Source: Macrococcoides equi (lineage in GTDB: Bacteria > Bacillota > Bacilli > Staphylococcales > Staphylococcaceae). Taken from it: a DNA stretch of 64,000 nt. The stretch lies in assembly GCF_047425865.1 (NCBI RefSeq), contig NZ_CP179735.1, one strand, 5' to 3'. Within the stretch, counting starts at the first letter, position 1; every line of letters begins with the position of its first letter. Positions 52,186 to 61,630 of this stretch are shown here, piece by piece. The translations under genes were made by a program, and so were the position numbers. Under the pieces are notes generated by a model. It saw only the letters and a list, made by a program, of their open reading frames with translations. It had not been told where the DNA came from and did no database searches.

Positions 52186-53301
52186 ATGAGAAGTATATAT
52201 ATACATATCCCATTTTGTAATCGTATATGCACGTATTGTGATTTCAATAAATTTTTAATCAAAAATCAGCCGGTAGATGAATATTTAGAAGCACTTGTAA
52301 AAGAGCTCAATCAAATTGAAGATAGAGAAATATATACTGTTTTTATTGGAGGAGGCACACCTACAGCGCTTACATCACACCAGTTAGAATATCTGCTAAA
52401 ATTCGTGACACAACGCTTTAAAATAAATAGTGAATTTACGGTGGAAGCAAATCCTGATGAACTGACAGCAGAAAAAATTGCTGTTATGAAGAAGTATGGT
52501 GTGAATCGTTTATCACTAGGTGTGCAGACATTTAGTAACAGGCTATTAAAGATGCTTGGTAGAACACATATAGAGAGTGATGTTTTACGTGCCGTGAACG
52601 AAGCAAACCGTTTAGGTATTGAATCTGTTAGTATTGATTTGATGTATCATTTACCTACTCAGACTATAGAAGAATGTTTGTACGATATAGAACAGGCAGT
52701 TAAACTTAAAATTAACCACATTTCCAGTTATTCATTAATTTTAGAACCTAAGACGCAATTTTTTAATCAATATAAAAAAGGGTTACTGCAAATGCCGGAT
52801 GAAACGTTAGCGCAGGAAATGTATGAGTTGACGATGGAATATTTATCGCGCAATGGATTTCATCAATATGAAATTTCTAATTATGCAAAAGGTGATTTTG
52901 AATCAAAACATAATAAAGTTTACTGGAAGAACCAGGAATATTATGGTGCGGGAGCTGGCAGCCATGGTTATGTAGAGGGAAAGAGATATTTTAATGTTGT
53001 TCCTGTACCGCATTATATAAAAGCGATGCATAAAGGCAATGCTATTAAGGAAATAATTGAAGTAGATAAATACGCTTCGATGGAAGAACATATGTTTTTA
53101 GGTTTACGATTGAATGAAGGTGTGAACGTTCGCGAATTTGAAAAGCGCTATGATATTTCATTTGAGGAAGTGTTTGGCACTGTCTGTCGAGAATTGCTAA
53201 AAAAAGATCAAATTATTATAGAAAATCATCATATAAAATTAACTGAAATAGGGCGTATACGAGGAAACGATGTTTTTGAAAAGTTCTTATTAACTGTGTA
53301 A
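52186..53301 (+). CDS. hemW: radical SAM heme chaperone HemW
   Basis: The 371-residue HemN-like protein has the radical-SAM motif IPFCNRICTYCDF (CxxxCxxC, about 8-20) and VFIGGGTPTAL, and the HemW-type ISSYSLILEPKT. It lacks the extra N-terminal region of true HemN coproporphyrinogen dehydrogenases, so heme insertion rather than oxidation is the likely role. AAGGAG precedes the ATG. The usual position is between lepA and hrcA. Confidence 0.93.
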   Translation: MRSIYIHIPFCNRICTYCDFNKFLIKNQPVDEYLEALVKELNQIEDREIYTVFIGGGTPTALTSHQLEYLLKFVTQRFKINSEFTVEANPDELTAEKIAVMKKYGVNRLSLGVQTFSNRLLKMLGRTHIESDVLRAVNEANRLGIESVSIDLMYHLPTQTIEECLYDIEQAVKLKINHISSYSLILEPKTQFFNQYKKGLLQMPDETLAQEMYELTMEYLSRNGFHQYEISNYAKGDFESKHNKVYWKNQEYYGAGAGSHGYVEGKRYFNVVPVPHYIKAMHKGNAIKEIIEVDKYASMEEHMFLGLRLNEGVNVREFEKRYDISFEEVFGTVCRELLKKDQIIIENHHIKLTEIGRIRGNDVFEKFLLTV

Positions 53302-53327
53302 TAACACGGTTTTTAGGAACTTTTTTT
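53280..53327 (+). terminator. terminator at the end of hemW
   Basis: AAAGTTCT pairs with AGGAACTTT and AACTGTG with CACGGTT (G-T pairs allowed), then seven T. It overlaps the last codons and stop of hemW. Confidence 0.78.
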
Positions 53328-53354
53328 GAATTTAAAAATTTTAAGTGTTATATG

Positions 53355-53383
53355 TTGACATACTTTGACCAATTTGATAAATT
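53355..53383 (+). promoter_or_regulatory. promoter of the hrcA-dnaK operon
   Basis: TTGACA (53355-53360), 17-bp spacer, TAAATT (53378-53383). The CIRCE element starts 4 bp downstream. Confidence 0.7.
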
Positions 53384-53387
53384 GTTA

Positions 53388-53414
53388 TTAGCACTTGAGG
53401 TAAGAGAGTGCTAA
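53388..53414 (+). promoter_or_regulatory. CIRCE operator (HrcA binding site)
   Basis: TTAGCACTT-N9-GAGTGCTAA. Only one base differs from the consensus TTAGCACTC-N9-GAGTGCTAA. It overlaps the likely transcription start of the heat-shock operon, so HrcA should repress the operon until heat or misfolded protein titrates GroEL. Confidence 0.96.
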
Positions 53415-53425
53415 CGAGGTGAATT

Positions 53426-54373
53426 ATGCTAACAGATAGACAATTACATTTATTAAACGTAATTGTTGAGGATTTTGTTGATAGTGGAACACCTATTGGT
53501 TCAAAGAAACTGATTGAACAACATAATTTAAATGTGAGTCCTGCAACTATCAGAGCAGAAATGAAAAGACTTGAAGACCATGGCTTAATCGAAAAGATGC
53601 ATTCATCCAGTGGTCGTATACCTTCTGAGGCAGGATACAAATTTTATGTTGAAGCGTTGCAAAAAGAATTTCCTTACGAAGACAACTTCTTTAGTGATCA
53701 TACAAACTATGTAGATTTTAAGATGCTCGCTAAAGATATCGCGATGGATACACAATATTTATCAATTGCAACGACGACAGAAATCGACAAACGATCAATT
53801 TCACAAATTCATCTGACGTATTTAACACCAACTAATTTGGTATTAATTATTGTCTATGAAAATGGTAATGTTGAACATCAACAAATTTCATGGCAAGTAC
53901 GTTTAACGAGACAAGAGATTGAACGCATGAATAATTACTTGAATCAGAATTTATTAGCAATTATTGAAGGTAATATTCATTTAGATGTAAGACATCATGG
54001 ATTTAAACAATTACCACTAACGCATTTAAAGTCTGAAATCGTAAAAAAAGCACATACAACTTCTCATTCGATTTATTTTGAAGGTAGAGAATATCTGTAT
54101 GAACTTATTGATTCTGATAATTTAAATGCTGTTAAAGAGACTTTGAAGTTTATCGATTCAGAACATTTACCTCAAGTTTTAGAGGAGATGCATTCTGATA
54201 ATATTCAAGTAACTTTAGGTCAGGAAATAGATAAAAACTTAGAAGGTATTTCAATTGTGACAACCCCTGTGCATTTGAACAATGCAAACGGAAAAATCGC
54301 AGTGATTGGTCCAACACAAATGAGTTACCGAAAAGTCTTTAATAAATTAGCAAGTATTAATCACTTGTTATAA
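53426..54373 (+). CDS. hrcA: heat-inducible transcription repressor HrcA
   Basis: The 315-residue repressor of class I heat-shock genes. N-terminal winged-helix DNA-binding domain (LTDRQLHLLNVIVEDF, SPATIRAEMKRLEDHGLI and the SSGRIPSEAGYKFYV signature, about 1-75), then the GAF-like and insertion domains. It represses its own operon through CIRCE. The start is preceded by CGAGGTG. grpE follows after 13 bp. Confidence 0.97.
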   Translation: MLTDRQLHLLNVIVEDFVDSGTPIGSKKLIEQHNLNVSPATIRAEMKRLEDHGLIEKMHSSSGRIPSEAGYKFYVEALQKEFPYEDNFFSDHTNYVDFKMLAKDIAMDTQYLSIATTTEIDKRSISQIHLTYLTPTNLVLIIVYENGNVEHQQISWQVRLTRQEIERMNNYLNQNLLAIIEGNIHLDVRHHGFKQLPLTHLKSEIVKKAHTTSHSIYFEGREYLYELIDSDNLNAVKETLKFIDSEHLPQVLEEMHSDNIQVTLGQEIDKNLEGISIVTTPVHLNNANGKIAVIGPTQMSYRKVFNKLASINHLL

Positions 54374-54386
54374 GGAGGTAAATATC

Positions 54387-54965
54387 TTGTCAGAAAAACA
54401 TGAAGAAACAAAGTTAGATGAAACAAATAATGAAGATACATCTGTTGAACAAGATGTTACTGAAGAGATTGCACCAGAAGCCCCAGTCGATTCAGATGAA
54501 ACAGTTGATGAATCGGTGGATGAATTAACTGAATTGAAAAATGCGAAGGATGCAGCAGAAGAGAAATATCTTCGATTATATGCAGAATTTGAAAACTATA
54601 AAAAGAGAACACGTGCAGAACTTGATACAGAAAGAGCTTATCGTGCTCAAAGTGTCTTAAGAGATATATTACCTGCAATTGATAATATTGAACGTGCTCT
54701 GGCTCAAAAAGGTGAAAGTGATGAATTTAAATCACTGCATAAAGGTGTGGAAATGGTTTATGAAAGCTTGTTGAATTCATTGAAGGAAAACGGGTTGGAA
54801 GTTATAGAAGCACAAGATAAACCATTTGATCCAAATCTTCATCAGGCTGTTATGCAGGAATCAGATGACACGAAAGAGTCAGGCATTGTTTTAGAAGAAC
54901 TACAAAAAGGTTATAAATTGAAAGAACGTGTATTACGTGCTTCAATGGTAAAGGTAAATGAATAA
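54387..54965 (+). CDS. grpE: nucleotide exchange factor GrpE
   Basis: Dimeric DnaK co-chaperone of 192 residues. A disordered acidic N-terminus (about 1-55) is followed by the long coiled coil (KYLRLYAEFENYKKRTRAEL, about 66-86) and the C-terminal beta domain PFDPNLHQAVMQ ending in YKLKERVLRASMVKV. TTG start with AAGGAGGT. The first ~50 residues are very acidic, as in staphylococcal GrpE. Confidence 0.97.
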   Translation: MSEKHEETKLDETNNEDTSVEQDVTEEIAPEAPVDSDETVDESVDELTELKNAKDAAEEKYLRLYAEFENYKKRTRAELDTERAYRAQSVLRDILPAIDNIERALAQKGESDEFKSLHKGVEMVYESLLNSLKENGLEVIEAQDKPFDPNLHQAVMQESDDTKESGIVLEELQKGYKLKERVLRASMVKVNE

Positions 54966-55043
54966 ACATTTTGATTTATTTGATTAAATTTTATCTTTAA
55001 GAAATCTATTATTAATTATTTAAACAAATGGAGGAATTATATA

Positions 55044-56873
55044 ATGAGTAAAGTAATTGGTATTGACTTAGGAACAACAAATTCATGTGTAGCAGTATTA
55101 GAAGGTGGCGAACCAAAAGTAATCGCAAATCCAGAAGGTAACCGCACGACACCATCTGTTGTGGCATTTAAAAATGGTGAAACACAAGTTGGTGAAGTAG
55201 CAAAACGCCAAGCGATTACAAATCCAAATACAATCATTTCAATTAAACGTCATATGGGTACAGACCATAAAGAAAATATTGATGGTAAACAATATTCACC
55301 TCAAGAAATTTCAGCGATGATTTTACAAAACTTAAAAGCAACAGCTGAAAGCTATTTAGGGGAAAAAGTTTCAAAAGCTGTTATTACTGTACCTGCATAC
55401 TTTAACGATGCGGAACGTCAAGCAACTAAAGATGCTGGTAAAATTGCAGGTCTTGAAGTTGAACGTATTATTAACGAGCCAACAGCAGCAGCATTAGCTT
55501 ACGGTTTAGATAAAACAGATAAAGAACAAAAAGTTTTAGTATTTGACTTAGGTGGCGGTACATTCGACGTATCTATTCTTGAATTAGGTGACGGTGTATT
55601 CGAAGTATTATCTACTGCCGGTGATAACCGTTTAGGTGGAGATGATTTCGACCAAGTAATCATTGACTTCTTAGTTGAAGAATTCAAAAAAGAAAATGGT
55701 TTAGATTTATCAAACGACAAAATGGCAATGCAACGTTTAAAAGATGCAGCTGAAAAAGCGAAAAAAGATTTATCAGGTGTATCATCAACTCAAATTTCGT
55801 TACCATTCATTTCAGCGGGTGAAGCTGGACCATTACACTTAGAAGTAACATTATCTCGTGCGAAATTCGAAGATTTATCACGTAATCTAGTAGAACGTAC
55901 AATGGGTCCAACACGTCAAGCAATGAAGGACGCAGGTCTTTCTAATTCAGATATCGATGAAGTATTATTAGTTGGTGGATCTACGCGTATTCCAGCTGTA
56001 CAAGAAGCGATCAAAAAAGAATTAGGGAAAGAACCAAATAAAGGTGTTAACCCTGATGAAGTAGTAGCGATGGGTGCTGCAATTCAAGGTGGGGTATTAA
56101 CTGGTGATGTTCAAGATATCGTATTATTAGACGTTACACCATTATCATTAGGTATTGAGACAATGGGCGGAGTGTCTACAGTATTAATTGAACGTAACAC
56201 TACAATCCCGACATCAAAATCACAAGTATTCTCAACAGCAGCTGATAACCAGCCAGCAGTAGATATTCACGTATTACAAGGTGAACGTCAAATGGCAGCA
56301 GACAATAAGACATTAGGTCGCTTCCAATTAACAGACATTCCACCAGCACCACGTGGTGTACCTCAAATCGAAGTTACATTTGATATCGACAAAAACGGTA
56401 TCGTTAACGTAACAGCGAAAGATTTAGGTACTCAAAAAGAACAAAAAATTACCATTCAATCATCTTCTTCATTAAGTGATGAAGAAATTGAACGTATGGT
56501 GAAAGATGCTGAAGCAAATGCTGAAGCAGATAAAAAACGCCGTGAAGAAGTAGATTTACGTAACGAAGCAGATCAAATGATCTTTGCAACTGATAAAGCT
56601 ATCAAAGATTTAGAAGATAAAGTTGAAGCATCAGAAAAAGAAAAAGCTGAAGCTGCAAAAGCGGATTTACAAAAAGCATTAGAAGGTAATGATATTGAAG
56701 AAATTAAAGCGAAAAAAGATGCTTTAAATGAAGTTGTTCAATCATTATCTATGAAACTTTATGAGCAAATGGCTCAAGCTCAACAAGGAGCTGAAGGACA
56801 GCCAGAAGCTTCTCAACAAGATGATGTTGTAGATGCTGACTTCACTGAAGTTAAAGATGACGATAAAAAATAA
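55044..56873 (+). CDS. dnaK: Hsp70 chaperone DnaK
   Basis: Full-length 609-residue chaperone. Nucleotide-binding domain motifs: IGIDLGTTNSCVAV (about 4-17), VITVPAYFNDAERQATKDAG, VFDLGGGTFDVSIL and LVGGSTRIPAVQ. The substrate-binding domain begins after the DVTPLSLGIETMGG linker region and a helical lid and a Gln/Glu-rich tail end the protein. AAATGGAGG precedes the start. Codon use is highly biased, as for an abundant protein. Confidence 0.99.
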   Translation: MSKVIGIDLGTTNSCVAVLEGGEPKVIANPEGNRTTPSVVAFKNGETQVGEVAKRQAITNPNTIISIKRHMGTDHKENIDGKQYSPQEISAMILQNLKATAESYLGEKVSKAVITVPAYFNDAERQATKDAGKIAGLEVERIINEPTAAALAYGLDKTDKEQKVLVFDLGGGTFDVSILELGDGVFEVLSTAGDNRLGGDDFDQVIIDFLVEEFKKENGLDLSNDKMAMQRLKDAAEKAKKDLSGVSSTQISLPFISAGEAGPLHLEVTLSRAKFEDLSRNLVERTMGPTRQAMKDAGLSNSDIDEVLLVGGSTRIPAVQEAIKKELGKEPNKGVNPDEVVAMGAAIQGGVLTGDVQDIVLLDVTPLSLGIETMGGVSTVLIERNTTIPTSKSQVFSTAADNQPAVDIHVLQGERQMAADNKTLGRFQLTDIPPAPRGVPQIEVTFDIDKNGIVNVTAKDLGTQKEQKITIQSSSSLSDEEIERMVKDAEANAEADKKRREEVDLRNEADQMIFATDKAIKDLEDKVEASEKEKAEAAKADLQKALEGNDIEEIKAKKDALNEVVQSLSMKLYEQMAQAQQGAEGQPEASQQDDVVDADFTEVKDDDKK

Positions 56874-56885
56874 TAAGTAATACTT

Positions 56886-56922
56886 AAAAGTCAAAGTCAA
56901 TTTATTGGCTTTGACTTTTCTT
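56886..56922 (+). terminator. hairpin between dnaK and dnaJ
   Basis: AAAAGTCAAAGTC / GGCTTTGACTTTT with an 8-base loop and a weak T-run (TTTTCTTAAATTT). It probably reduces dnaJ read-through or stabilises the dnaK message rather than ending the operon. Confidence 0.65.
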
Positions 56923-56955
56923 AAATTTACTTTTAGAAATAAAGGAGAATGAATC

Positions 56956-58074
56956 GTGGCGAAAAGAGATTATTATGAGGTGTTAGGCCTTCAAAAAGGT
57001 GCATCTAAAGAAGAAATCAAACGTGCCTATAAAAAGTTATCAAAGAAATATCATCCAGATATCAATAAAGAACCAGACGCTGATGTAAAGTTTAAAGAAA
57101 TTGCAGAAGCATACGAAATATTAAGTGATGAACAAAAGAAAGCACAATACGATCAGTTTGGCCATGCAGGCATGGGCCAAGGCGCCGGTTTTGGTGGTGG
57201 TGACTTTGGAGGATTCGGAGGTTTCGAAGATATCTTCAGCTCATTTTTTGGTGGTGCAGCACGTCGCGATCCAAATGCACCTCGAAAAGGTGATGACCTT
57301 CAGTACCAAATGAATATTACATTTGAAGAAGCTGTTTTTGGCGCTGAAAAAGAAATCTCGGTAAAAAAAGAAGTAGAATGTGATACATGTAATGGAACGG
57401 GTGCTAAACCAGGTACTAAAGTAAATACTTGTAGCACTTGTCACGGTCGAGGTAATGTACAGGTTGAACAAAACACACCTTTTGGACGCGTTAGAACCGA
57501 ACGCCCTTGTCCTGATTGTGGCGGAACGGGTAAATCATTTGAAGAAAAATGTTCGGATTGTCATGGCACAGGACGTGTTATTAAGAATGTAAAAATTAAA
57601 GTTTCAGTGCCTGCAGGGGTAGATACAGGTCAGCAAATACGTTTAGCTGGTCAAGGTGAACCAGGCATTAATGGTGGACCGGCTGGTGATTTATATGTTG
57701 TGTTTAAAGTTTCCGAACATAAACACTTTGAACGTGCAGGTGAAGATATCTTCTATACATTGAATCTTTCAATAGCACAAGCTGCACTTGGAGATGAAGT
57801 TGAAGTGCCAACGTTAGAAGGTAAGGCTATGATTACTATTCCTTCTGGAACGCAAACTGGAAAACGTTTCAGATTAAAAGAAAAAGGTATACAAAATGTT
57901 CATGGTTACGGAAAAGGAGATTTATATGTTACAGTGAATGTAGTAACACCGGTTAAAATGACTAATCGACAAGCCGAATTGTTACGTGAATTTGCTGAGA
58001 TAGATGGCACTGATATTAAAGAGCAGCCATCTAACTTTTTCGATAAGACAAAGCGCTTCTTTAAAGGAGAATAA
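56956..58074 (+). CDS. dnaJ: Hsp40 co-chaperone DnaJ
   Basis: The 372-residue type I DnaJ. J domain with the HPD motif (YHPD, about 32-35), Gly/Phe-rich segment (about 75-100), zinc domain of four CxxCxGxG repeats (CDTCNGTG, CSTCHGRG, CPDCGGTG, CSDCHGTG; about 140-210) and the C-terminal substrate-binding domain. GTG start with AAAGGAG 8 nt upstream. Confidence 0.98.
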   Translation: MAKRDYYEVLGLQKGASKEEIKRAYKKLSKKYHPDINKEPDADVKFKEIAEAYEILSDEQKKAQYDQFGHAGMGQGAGFGGGDFGGFGGFEDIFSSFFGGAARRDPNAPRKGDDLQYQMNITFEEAVFGAEKEISVKKEVECDTCNGTGAKPGTKVNTCSTCHGRGNVQVEQNTPFGRVRTERPCPDCGGTGKSFEEKCSDCHGTGRVIKNVKIKVSVPAGVDTGQQIRLAGQGEPGINGGPAGDLYVVFKVSEHKHFERAGEDIFYTLNLSIAQAALGDEVEVPTLEGKAMITIPSGTQTGKRFRLKEKGIQNVHGYGKGDLYVTVNVVTPVKMTNRQAELLREFAEIDGTDIKEQPSNFFDKTKRFFKGE

Positions 58075-58076
58075 AC

Positions 58077-59012
58077 ATGAATTATAAAGAAATTACATTA
58101 ATGATTAACCATGAGCTTGAACCATTTATTGCTGATATTTTAAATGAAGTTGGTGCAAATGGTGTCGTTATTGAAGATAGCTTAGAACTAAAAAAAGGAC
58201 GCATTGAAACATTTGGTGAAATCTATGAACTGGACCCTGCTGATTACCCTGAATCTGATGTCCGCGTAAAGGTCTACTTCAGTGAATATGATTATAATGA
58301 CCGTATTATTGATGACATTAAATCAAAAATTAATGATTTAAAAGATGTAAAAGTGACGAGATTAGAATTTTCAACGGGTGAAGTTCAGGAAGAAGATTGG
58401 GCGAATGAATGGAAAAATCATTTTCATGCATTTAAAGCTTCAGAACGATTTGTAGTTGTACCAAGTTGGGAAAGTTATAATCAAAAAAATAGCGATGAGT
58501 TTATCATTGAACTAGATCCTGGTATGGCATTTGGTACAGGGGACCATGCCACAACTTCAATGTGTCTGAAACTGATTGAGAAGTATGTGCAACCCAAACA
58601 ATCTGTAATCGATGTGGGAACGGGTTCTGGAATATTAAGTATTGCAGCTCACAAATTAGGTGCTGGTCCAATAAAAGCACTTGATCTGGATAGTGTTGCT
58701 GTAAGAGTTGCAGTTGATAATTTTAAAAAAAATGGCTGTGCAGAGGTAATACAAGCTGAACCTGGTAACTTACTTACCGGTGAGACTGAAAAAAGAGATG
58801 TAATATTTGCGAATATATTAGCGCATATTGTAGATCTTATGATTGATGATAGTTATAAACTTTTGAATGATAATGGTTTACTCATTACTTCAGGTATCAT
58901 TTTAGAGAAGGAACAGATGATTGTAGAACATTTAGAGCGTGTGGGATATACTATCATGGAAATCACTCGTGACAATGGCTGGATTGCGATTGCTGCGAGA
59001 AAAGAGGCATAG
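58077..59012 (+). CDS. prmA: ribosomal protein L11 methyltransferase PrmA
   Basis: Trimethylates L11 on its lysines and N-terminus. The 311-residue protein has an N-terminal L11-recognition domain (EDWANEWKNHFHAFK, about 105-120) and a SAM domain VIDVGTGSGILSIAA (about 178-192), with DPGMAFGTGDHATT before it and the catalytic-site ANILAHIV. The order dnaJ-prmA-rsmE is conserved in Firmicutes; prmA starts 2 bp after dnaJ, using AAAGGAG in the end of dnaJ. Confidence 0.96.
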   Translation: MNYKEITLMINHELEPFIADILNEVGANGVVIEDSLELKKGRIETFGEIYELDPADYPESDVRVKVYFSEYDYNDRIIDDIKSKINDLKDVKVTRLEFSTGEVQEEDWANEWKNHFHAFKASERFVVVPSWESYNQKNSDEFIIELDPGMAFGTGDHATTSMCLKLIEKYVQPKQSVIDVGTGSGILSIAAHKLGAGPIKALDLDSVAVRVAVDNFKKNGCAEVIQAEPGNLLTGETEKRDVIFANILAHIVDLMIDDSYKLLNDNGLLITSGIILEKEQMIVEHLERVGYTIMEITRDNGWIAIAARKEA

Positions 59013-59013
59013 A

Positions 59014-59751
59014 ATGCAAAGATATTTCTTAAATCAGAAAGCTTCTTTAAATCAACAGTATAAAATTAATAATAAAGATGATATTCATCATATCAAAAAT
59101 GTGATGCGTCAGAATCATGGTGATAAACTTATCGTTAATTTTTTGAATGAAAGTTTTATTTGTGAAATTAATGAGATTTGCGAAGAAATATTAATCACGA
59201 CAATTGAACCTCTTGATATCTATACTGAATTACCAGTTCAAATTACAATAGCAAGTGCTCTGTTAAAGAATGATAAATATGAATGGATGATTCAAAAAGC
59301 CACGGAATTAGGTGCGCATAGTTTTATACCATTTATCTCTGATCATACAATATTAAAATTAGATGATAAAAAGATAGGTAAAAAGCTAGAACGTTTTCAA
59401 AAAATTATAAAAGAAGCTGCAGAGCAAAGCTACCGTCAAATTATACCAACTATAAATGTGGTGAAAAGTAGCAATGACTTGTTAGCTTTATTTGAACAGT
59501 TCGATATAGTATTAATTGCATATGAAGAAAGTGCAAAGGCAAAAGAATCATCAGCATTACATCAAGCATTAAGAGAAATGGAAATGGGTAGTAAGGTCCT
59601 TGTCATATTTGGTCCTGAAGGTGGATTTAGTTCTGAAGAAATTCAATTGTTCAACGCACCTTGTATCGGACTCGGACCTCGAATATTACGTGCTGAAACA
59701 GCACCACTATATCTATTAAGCGCGATAAGTTATCATCTGGAGTTATCTTAA
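59014..59751 (+). CDS. rsmE: 16S rRNA (uracil1498-N3)-methyltransferase RsmE
   Basis: SPOUT-class methyltransferase of 245 residues. N-terminal PUA-like domain MQRYFLNQKASLNQQYKINN, then the knot domain with KNDKYEWMIQKATELGAHSFIPF, IIKEAAEQSYRQIIPTI, IFGPEGGFSSEEI and the C-terminal LGPRILRAETAPLYLLSAI. The ATG at 59014 follows the prmA stop by 1 bp, with GAGG upstream; a longer in-frame ORF lies within prmA. Confidence 0.96.
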   Translation: MQRYFLNQKASLNQQYKINNKDDIHHIKNVMRQNHGDKLIVNFLNESFICEINEICEEILITTIEPLDIYTELPVQITIASALLKNDKYEWMIQKATELGAHSFIPFISDHTILKLDDKKIGKKLERFQKIIKEAAEQSYRQIIPTINVVKSSNDLLALFEQFDIVLIAYEESAKAKESSALHQALREMEMGSKVLVIFGPEGGFSSEEIQLFNAPCIGLGPRILRAETAPLYLLSAISYHLELS

Positions 59752-59768
59752 TGATTTCTTTTTATATT

Positions 59769-59804
59769 ACAGTGCAATGGTAATAAACCGTTGCACTGTT
59801 TTAG
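59769..59804 (+). terminator. terminator after rsmE
   Basis: ACAGTGCAATGG / CCGTTGCACTGT (one G-T pair), loop TAATAAA, short T-run. Closes the hrcA-grpE-dnaK-dnaJ-prmA-rsmE unit. Confidence 0.83.
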
Positions 59805-59886
59805 CATTATAAGATTGAAATTATTAAAAATTAGTGGTATTTTAATATAATGTGATTTAATGATCAAAATAAATTGAGGTGAAAAG

Positions 59887-61242
59887 ATGTCAACTGTTGC
59901 CTTTCATACACTGGGATGTAAAGTTAACCATTATGAAACAGAAGCCATATGGCAATTATTTAAAGAAGCAGATTATGAACGTGTTGATTTTGAAAAAAAT
60001 GCAGACGTTTATGTCATTAATACATGTACAGTGACTAATACCGGCGATAAGAAAAGTCGTCAGGTCATTCGTCGTGCGATTCGGAGAAATCCTGAAGCGG
60101 TTATATGTGTTACGGGTTGTTATGCACAAACCTCATCAGCAGAAATTATGGATATCGCAGGTGTTGATATTGTAGTAGGGACGCAAGACCGTAATAAAAT
60201 GCTTCCTTATATTGAACAATTTAGAGCAGAACGTCAACCAATTAATGGTGTCACAAACATCATGAAAAATAGAACTTATGAAGAATTAGATGTCCCTTAC
60301 TTTACGGATAGAACACGTGCATCGCTCAAGATTCAGGAAGGATGTAATAATTTCTGTACCTTCTGTATCATACCTTGGGCGCGTGGTTTAATGCGATCAA
60401 GAGATCCAAAAGAGGTTGTTCGTCAAGCAACGCAACTCGTACAATCTGGATATCAGGAGATTGTATTAACAGGTATTCATACCGGTGGATATGGTGAAGA
60501 TTTAAAAGATTATAATTTAGCACAATTACTCCGTGATCTTGAATTAATTGATGGGCTTAAACGCATTAGAATATCTTCTATTGAAGCAAGTCAATTAACT
60601 GATGAAGTCATTGATGTGATAGATAAAAGTACAAAAGTCGTACGACATTTACACATTCCACTGCAATCAGGTAGTGATACAGTACTTAAACGTATGCGTC
60701 GTAAATATACGATGGCTCATTTTTCAGAACGTCTAAAAAAATTACATGCAATTATGCCTGGGTTAGCTGTAACCAGCGATGTTATAGTAGGTTTTCCTGG
60801 TGAAACTGAAGAAGAGTTTCAGGAAACGTATGATTTTATATTAGAACATCAATTTAGTGAGCTACATGTCTTCCCTTATTCGATGCGTACAGGGACACCA
60901 GCTGCCCGAATGACTGATCAAATTGATGAAAATGTAAAAAACGAACGTGTTCACCGCTTAATTGCATTGAGTGATCAATTAGCAAAAGAGTATGCTGCAA
61001 AATTTGAGGGTGAGGTATTAGAAGTTATTCCTGAAGAGAAAGCAAGTACAGGTGGAATGCTTGTGGGATATACAGATAACTACTTAAAAGTTCAATTTGA
61101 AGCAGATGAAAGTCTGATAGGTGAACTGGTTAAAGTTAAGATTACTCAAGCAGGTTACCCGGTAAATGAAGGACAATTTGTTAAAGTAATACCGAATATC
61201 TATAAAAAAAGTTCGGAAAACAATATAGTTACTGTAAATTAA
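59887..61242 (+). CDS. mtaB: tRNA t6A37 methylthiotransferase MtaB
   Basis: Radical-SAM enzyme of 451 residues converting t6A37 to ms2t6A in tRNA-Lys. The UPF0004 N-terminal domain has TLGCKVNHYET (Cys ligand) and VINTCTV and VTGCYAQ, binding the second cluster; the radical-SAM motif is CNNFCTFCIIPWARG (about 153-167); a TRAM domain closes the protein. The CxxxCxxC and N-terminal Cys are intact. GAGGTGAAAAG precedes the ATG, and TATAAT lies at 59846-59851. tcdA at 16779 acts on the same base. Confidence 0.95.
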   Translation: MSTVAFHTLGCKVNHYETEAIWQLFKEADYERVDFEKNADVYVINTCTVTNTGDKKSRQVIRRAIRRNPEAVICVTGCYAQTSSAEIMDIAGVDIVVGTQDRNKMLPYIEQFRAERQPINGVTNIMKNRTYEELDVPYFTDRTRASLKIQEGCNNFCTFCIIPWARGLMRSRDPKEVVRQATQLVQSGYQEIVLTGIHTGGYGEDLKDYNLAQLLRDLELIDGLKRIRISSIEASQLTDEVIDVIDKSTKVVRHLHIPLQSGSDTVLKRMRRKYTMAHFSERLKKLHAIMPGLAVTSDVIVGFPGETEEEFQETYDFILEHQFSELHVFPYSMRTGTPAARMTDQIDENVKNERVHRLIALSDQLAKEYAAKFEGEVLEVIPEEKASTGGMLVGYTDNYLKVQFEADESLIGELVKVKITQAGYPVNEGQFVKVIPNIYKKSSENNIVTVN

Positions 61243-61252
61243 AAAATGACTG

Positions 61253-61281
61253 TTGACCACAGTTTAATAATCCATTATAAT
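61253..61281 (+). promoter_or_regulatory. sigma-A promoter of rpsU
   Basis: TTGACC (61253-61258), 17-bp spacer, TATAAT (61276-61281), close to consensus. Confidence 0.9.
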
Positions 61282-61360
61282 ATTTTAGTACATAGAAATA
61301 TTTATTTAAATAAATCTATGTTTAATATGTTCCGTTGATATTTGGAGGGAGGGAAATTAA

Positions 61361-61537
61361 ATGTCTAAAACTGTAGTTCGTAAAAACGAATCTATCGAAG
61401 ATGCTTTACGTCGTTTCAAACGTACTGTTTCTAAAAATGGTACTATTCAAGAAGTACGTAAACGTGAATTCTACGAAAAACCAAGTGTTAAACGTAAAAA
61501 GAAATCAGAAGCAGCTCGTAAACGTAAATTTAAATAA
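61361..61537 (+). CDS. rpsU: 30S ribosomal protein S21
   Basis: Fifty-eight codons, MSKTVVRKNESIEDALRRFK to a basic tail ending RKRKFK, the normal S21 length and composition. S21 lies near the anti-Shine-Dalgarno region on the 30S platform and affects initiation. It has its own promoter, GGAGGGAGG ribosome site and terminator, so it is monocistronic. No yqeY-like gene follows as in Bacillus; the next gene is the NfeD-like gene. Confidence 0.97.
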   Translation: MSKTVVRKNESIEDALRRFKRTVSKNGTIQEVRKREFYEKPSVKRKKKSEAARKRKFK

Positions 61538-61569
61538 TAATTGCTCCCTCAAATATTATTTATAGAGTA

Positions 61570-61598
61570 ACACACCACAATCTGTGGTGTGTTTTTTT
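61570..61598 (+). terminator. terminator after rpsU
   Basis: ACACACCACA / TGTGGTGTGT, loop ATC, then seven T. Confidence 0.9.
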
Positions 61599-61630
61599 CG
61601 TTTAATCGCTTTTAATGATAGCCTCTCAAC

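Noticed and set aside
56886..56922. A true operon end between dnaK and dnaJ
   Set aside because: The T-run is weak, no promoter is visible before dnaJ and the cluster is normally cotranscribed; treated as an intra-operon hairpin.
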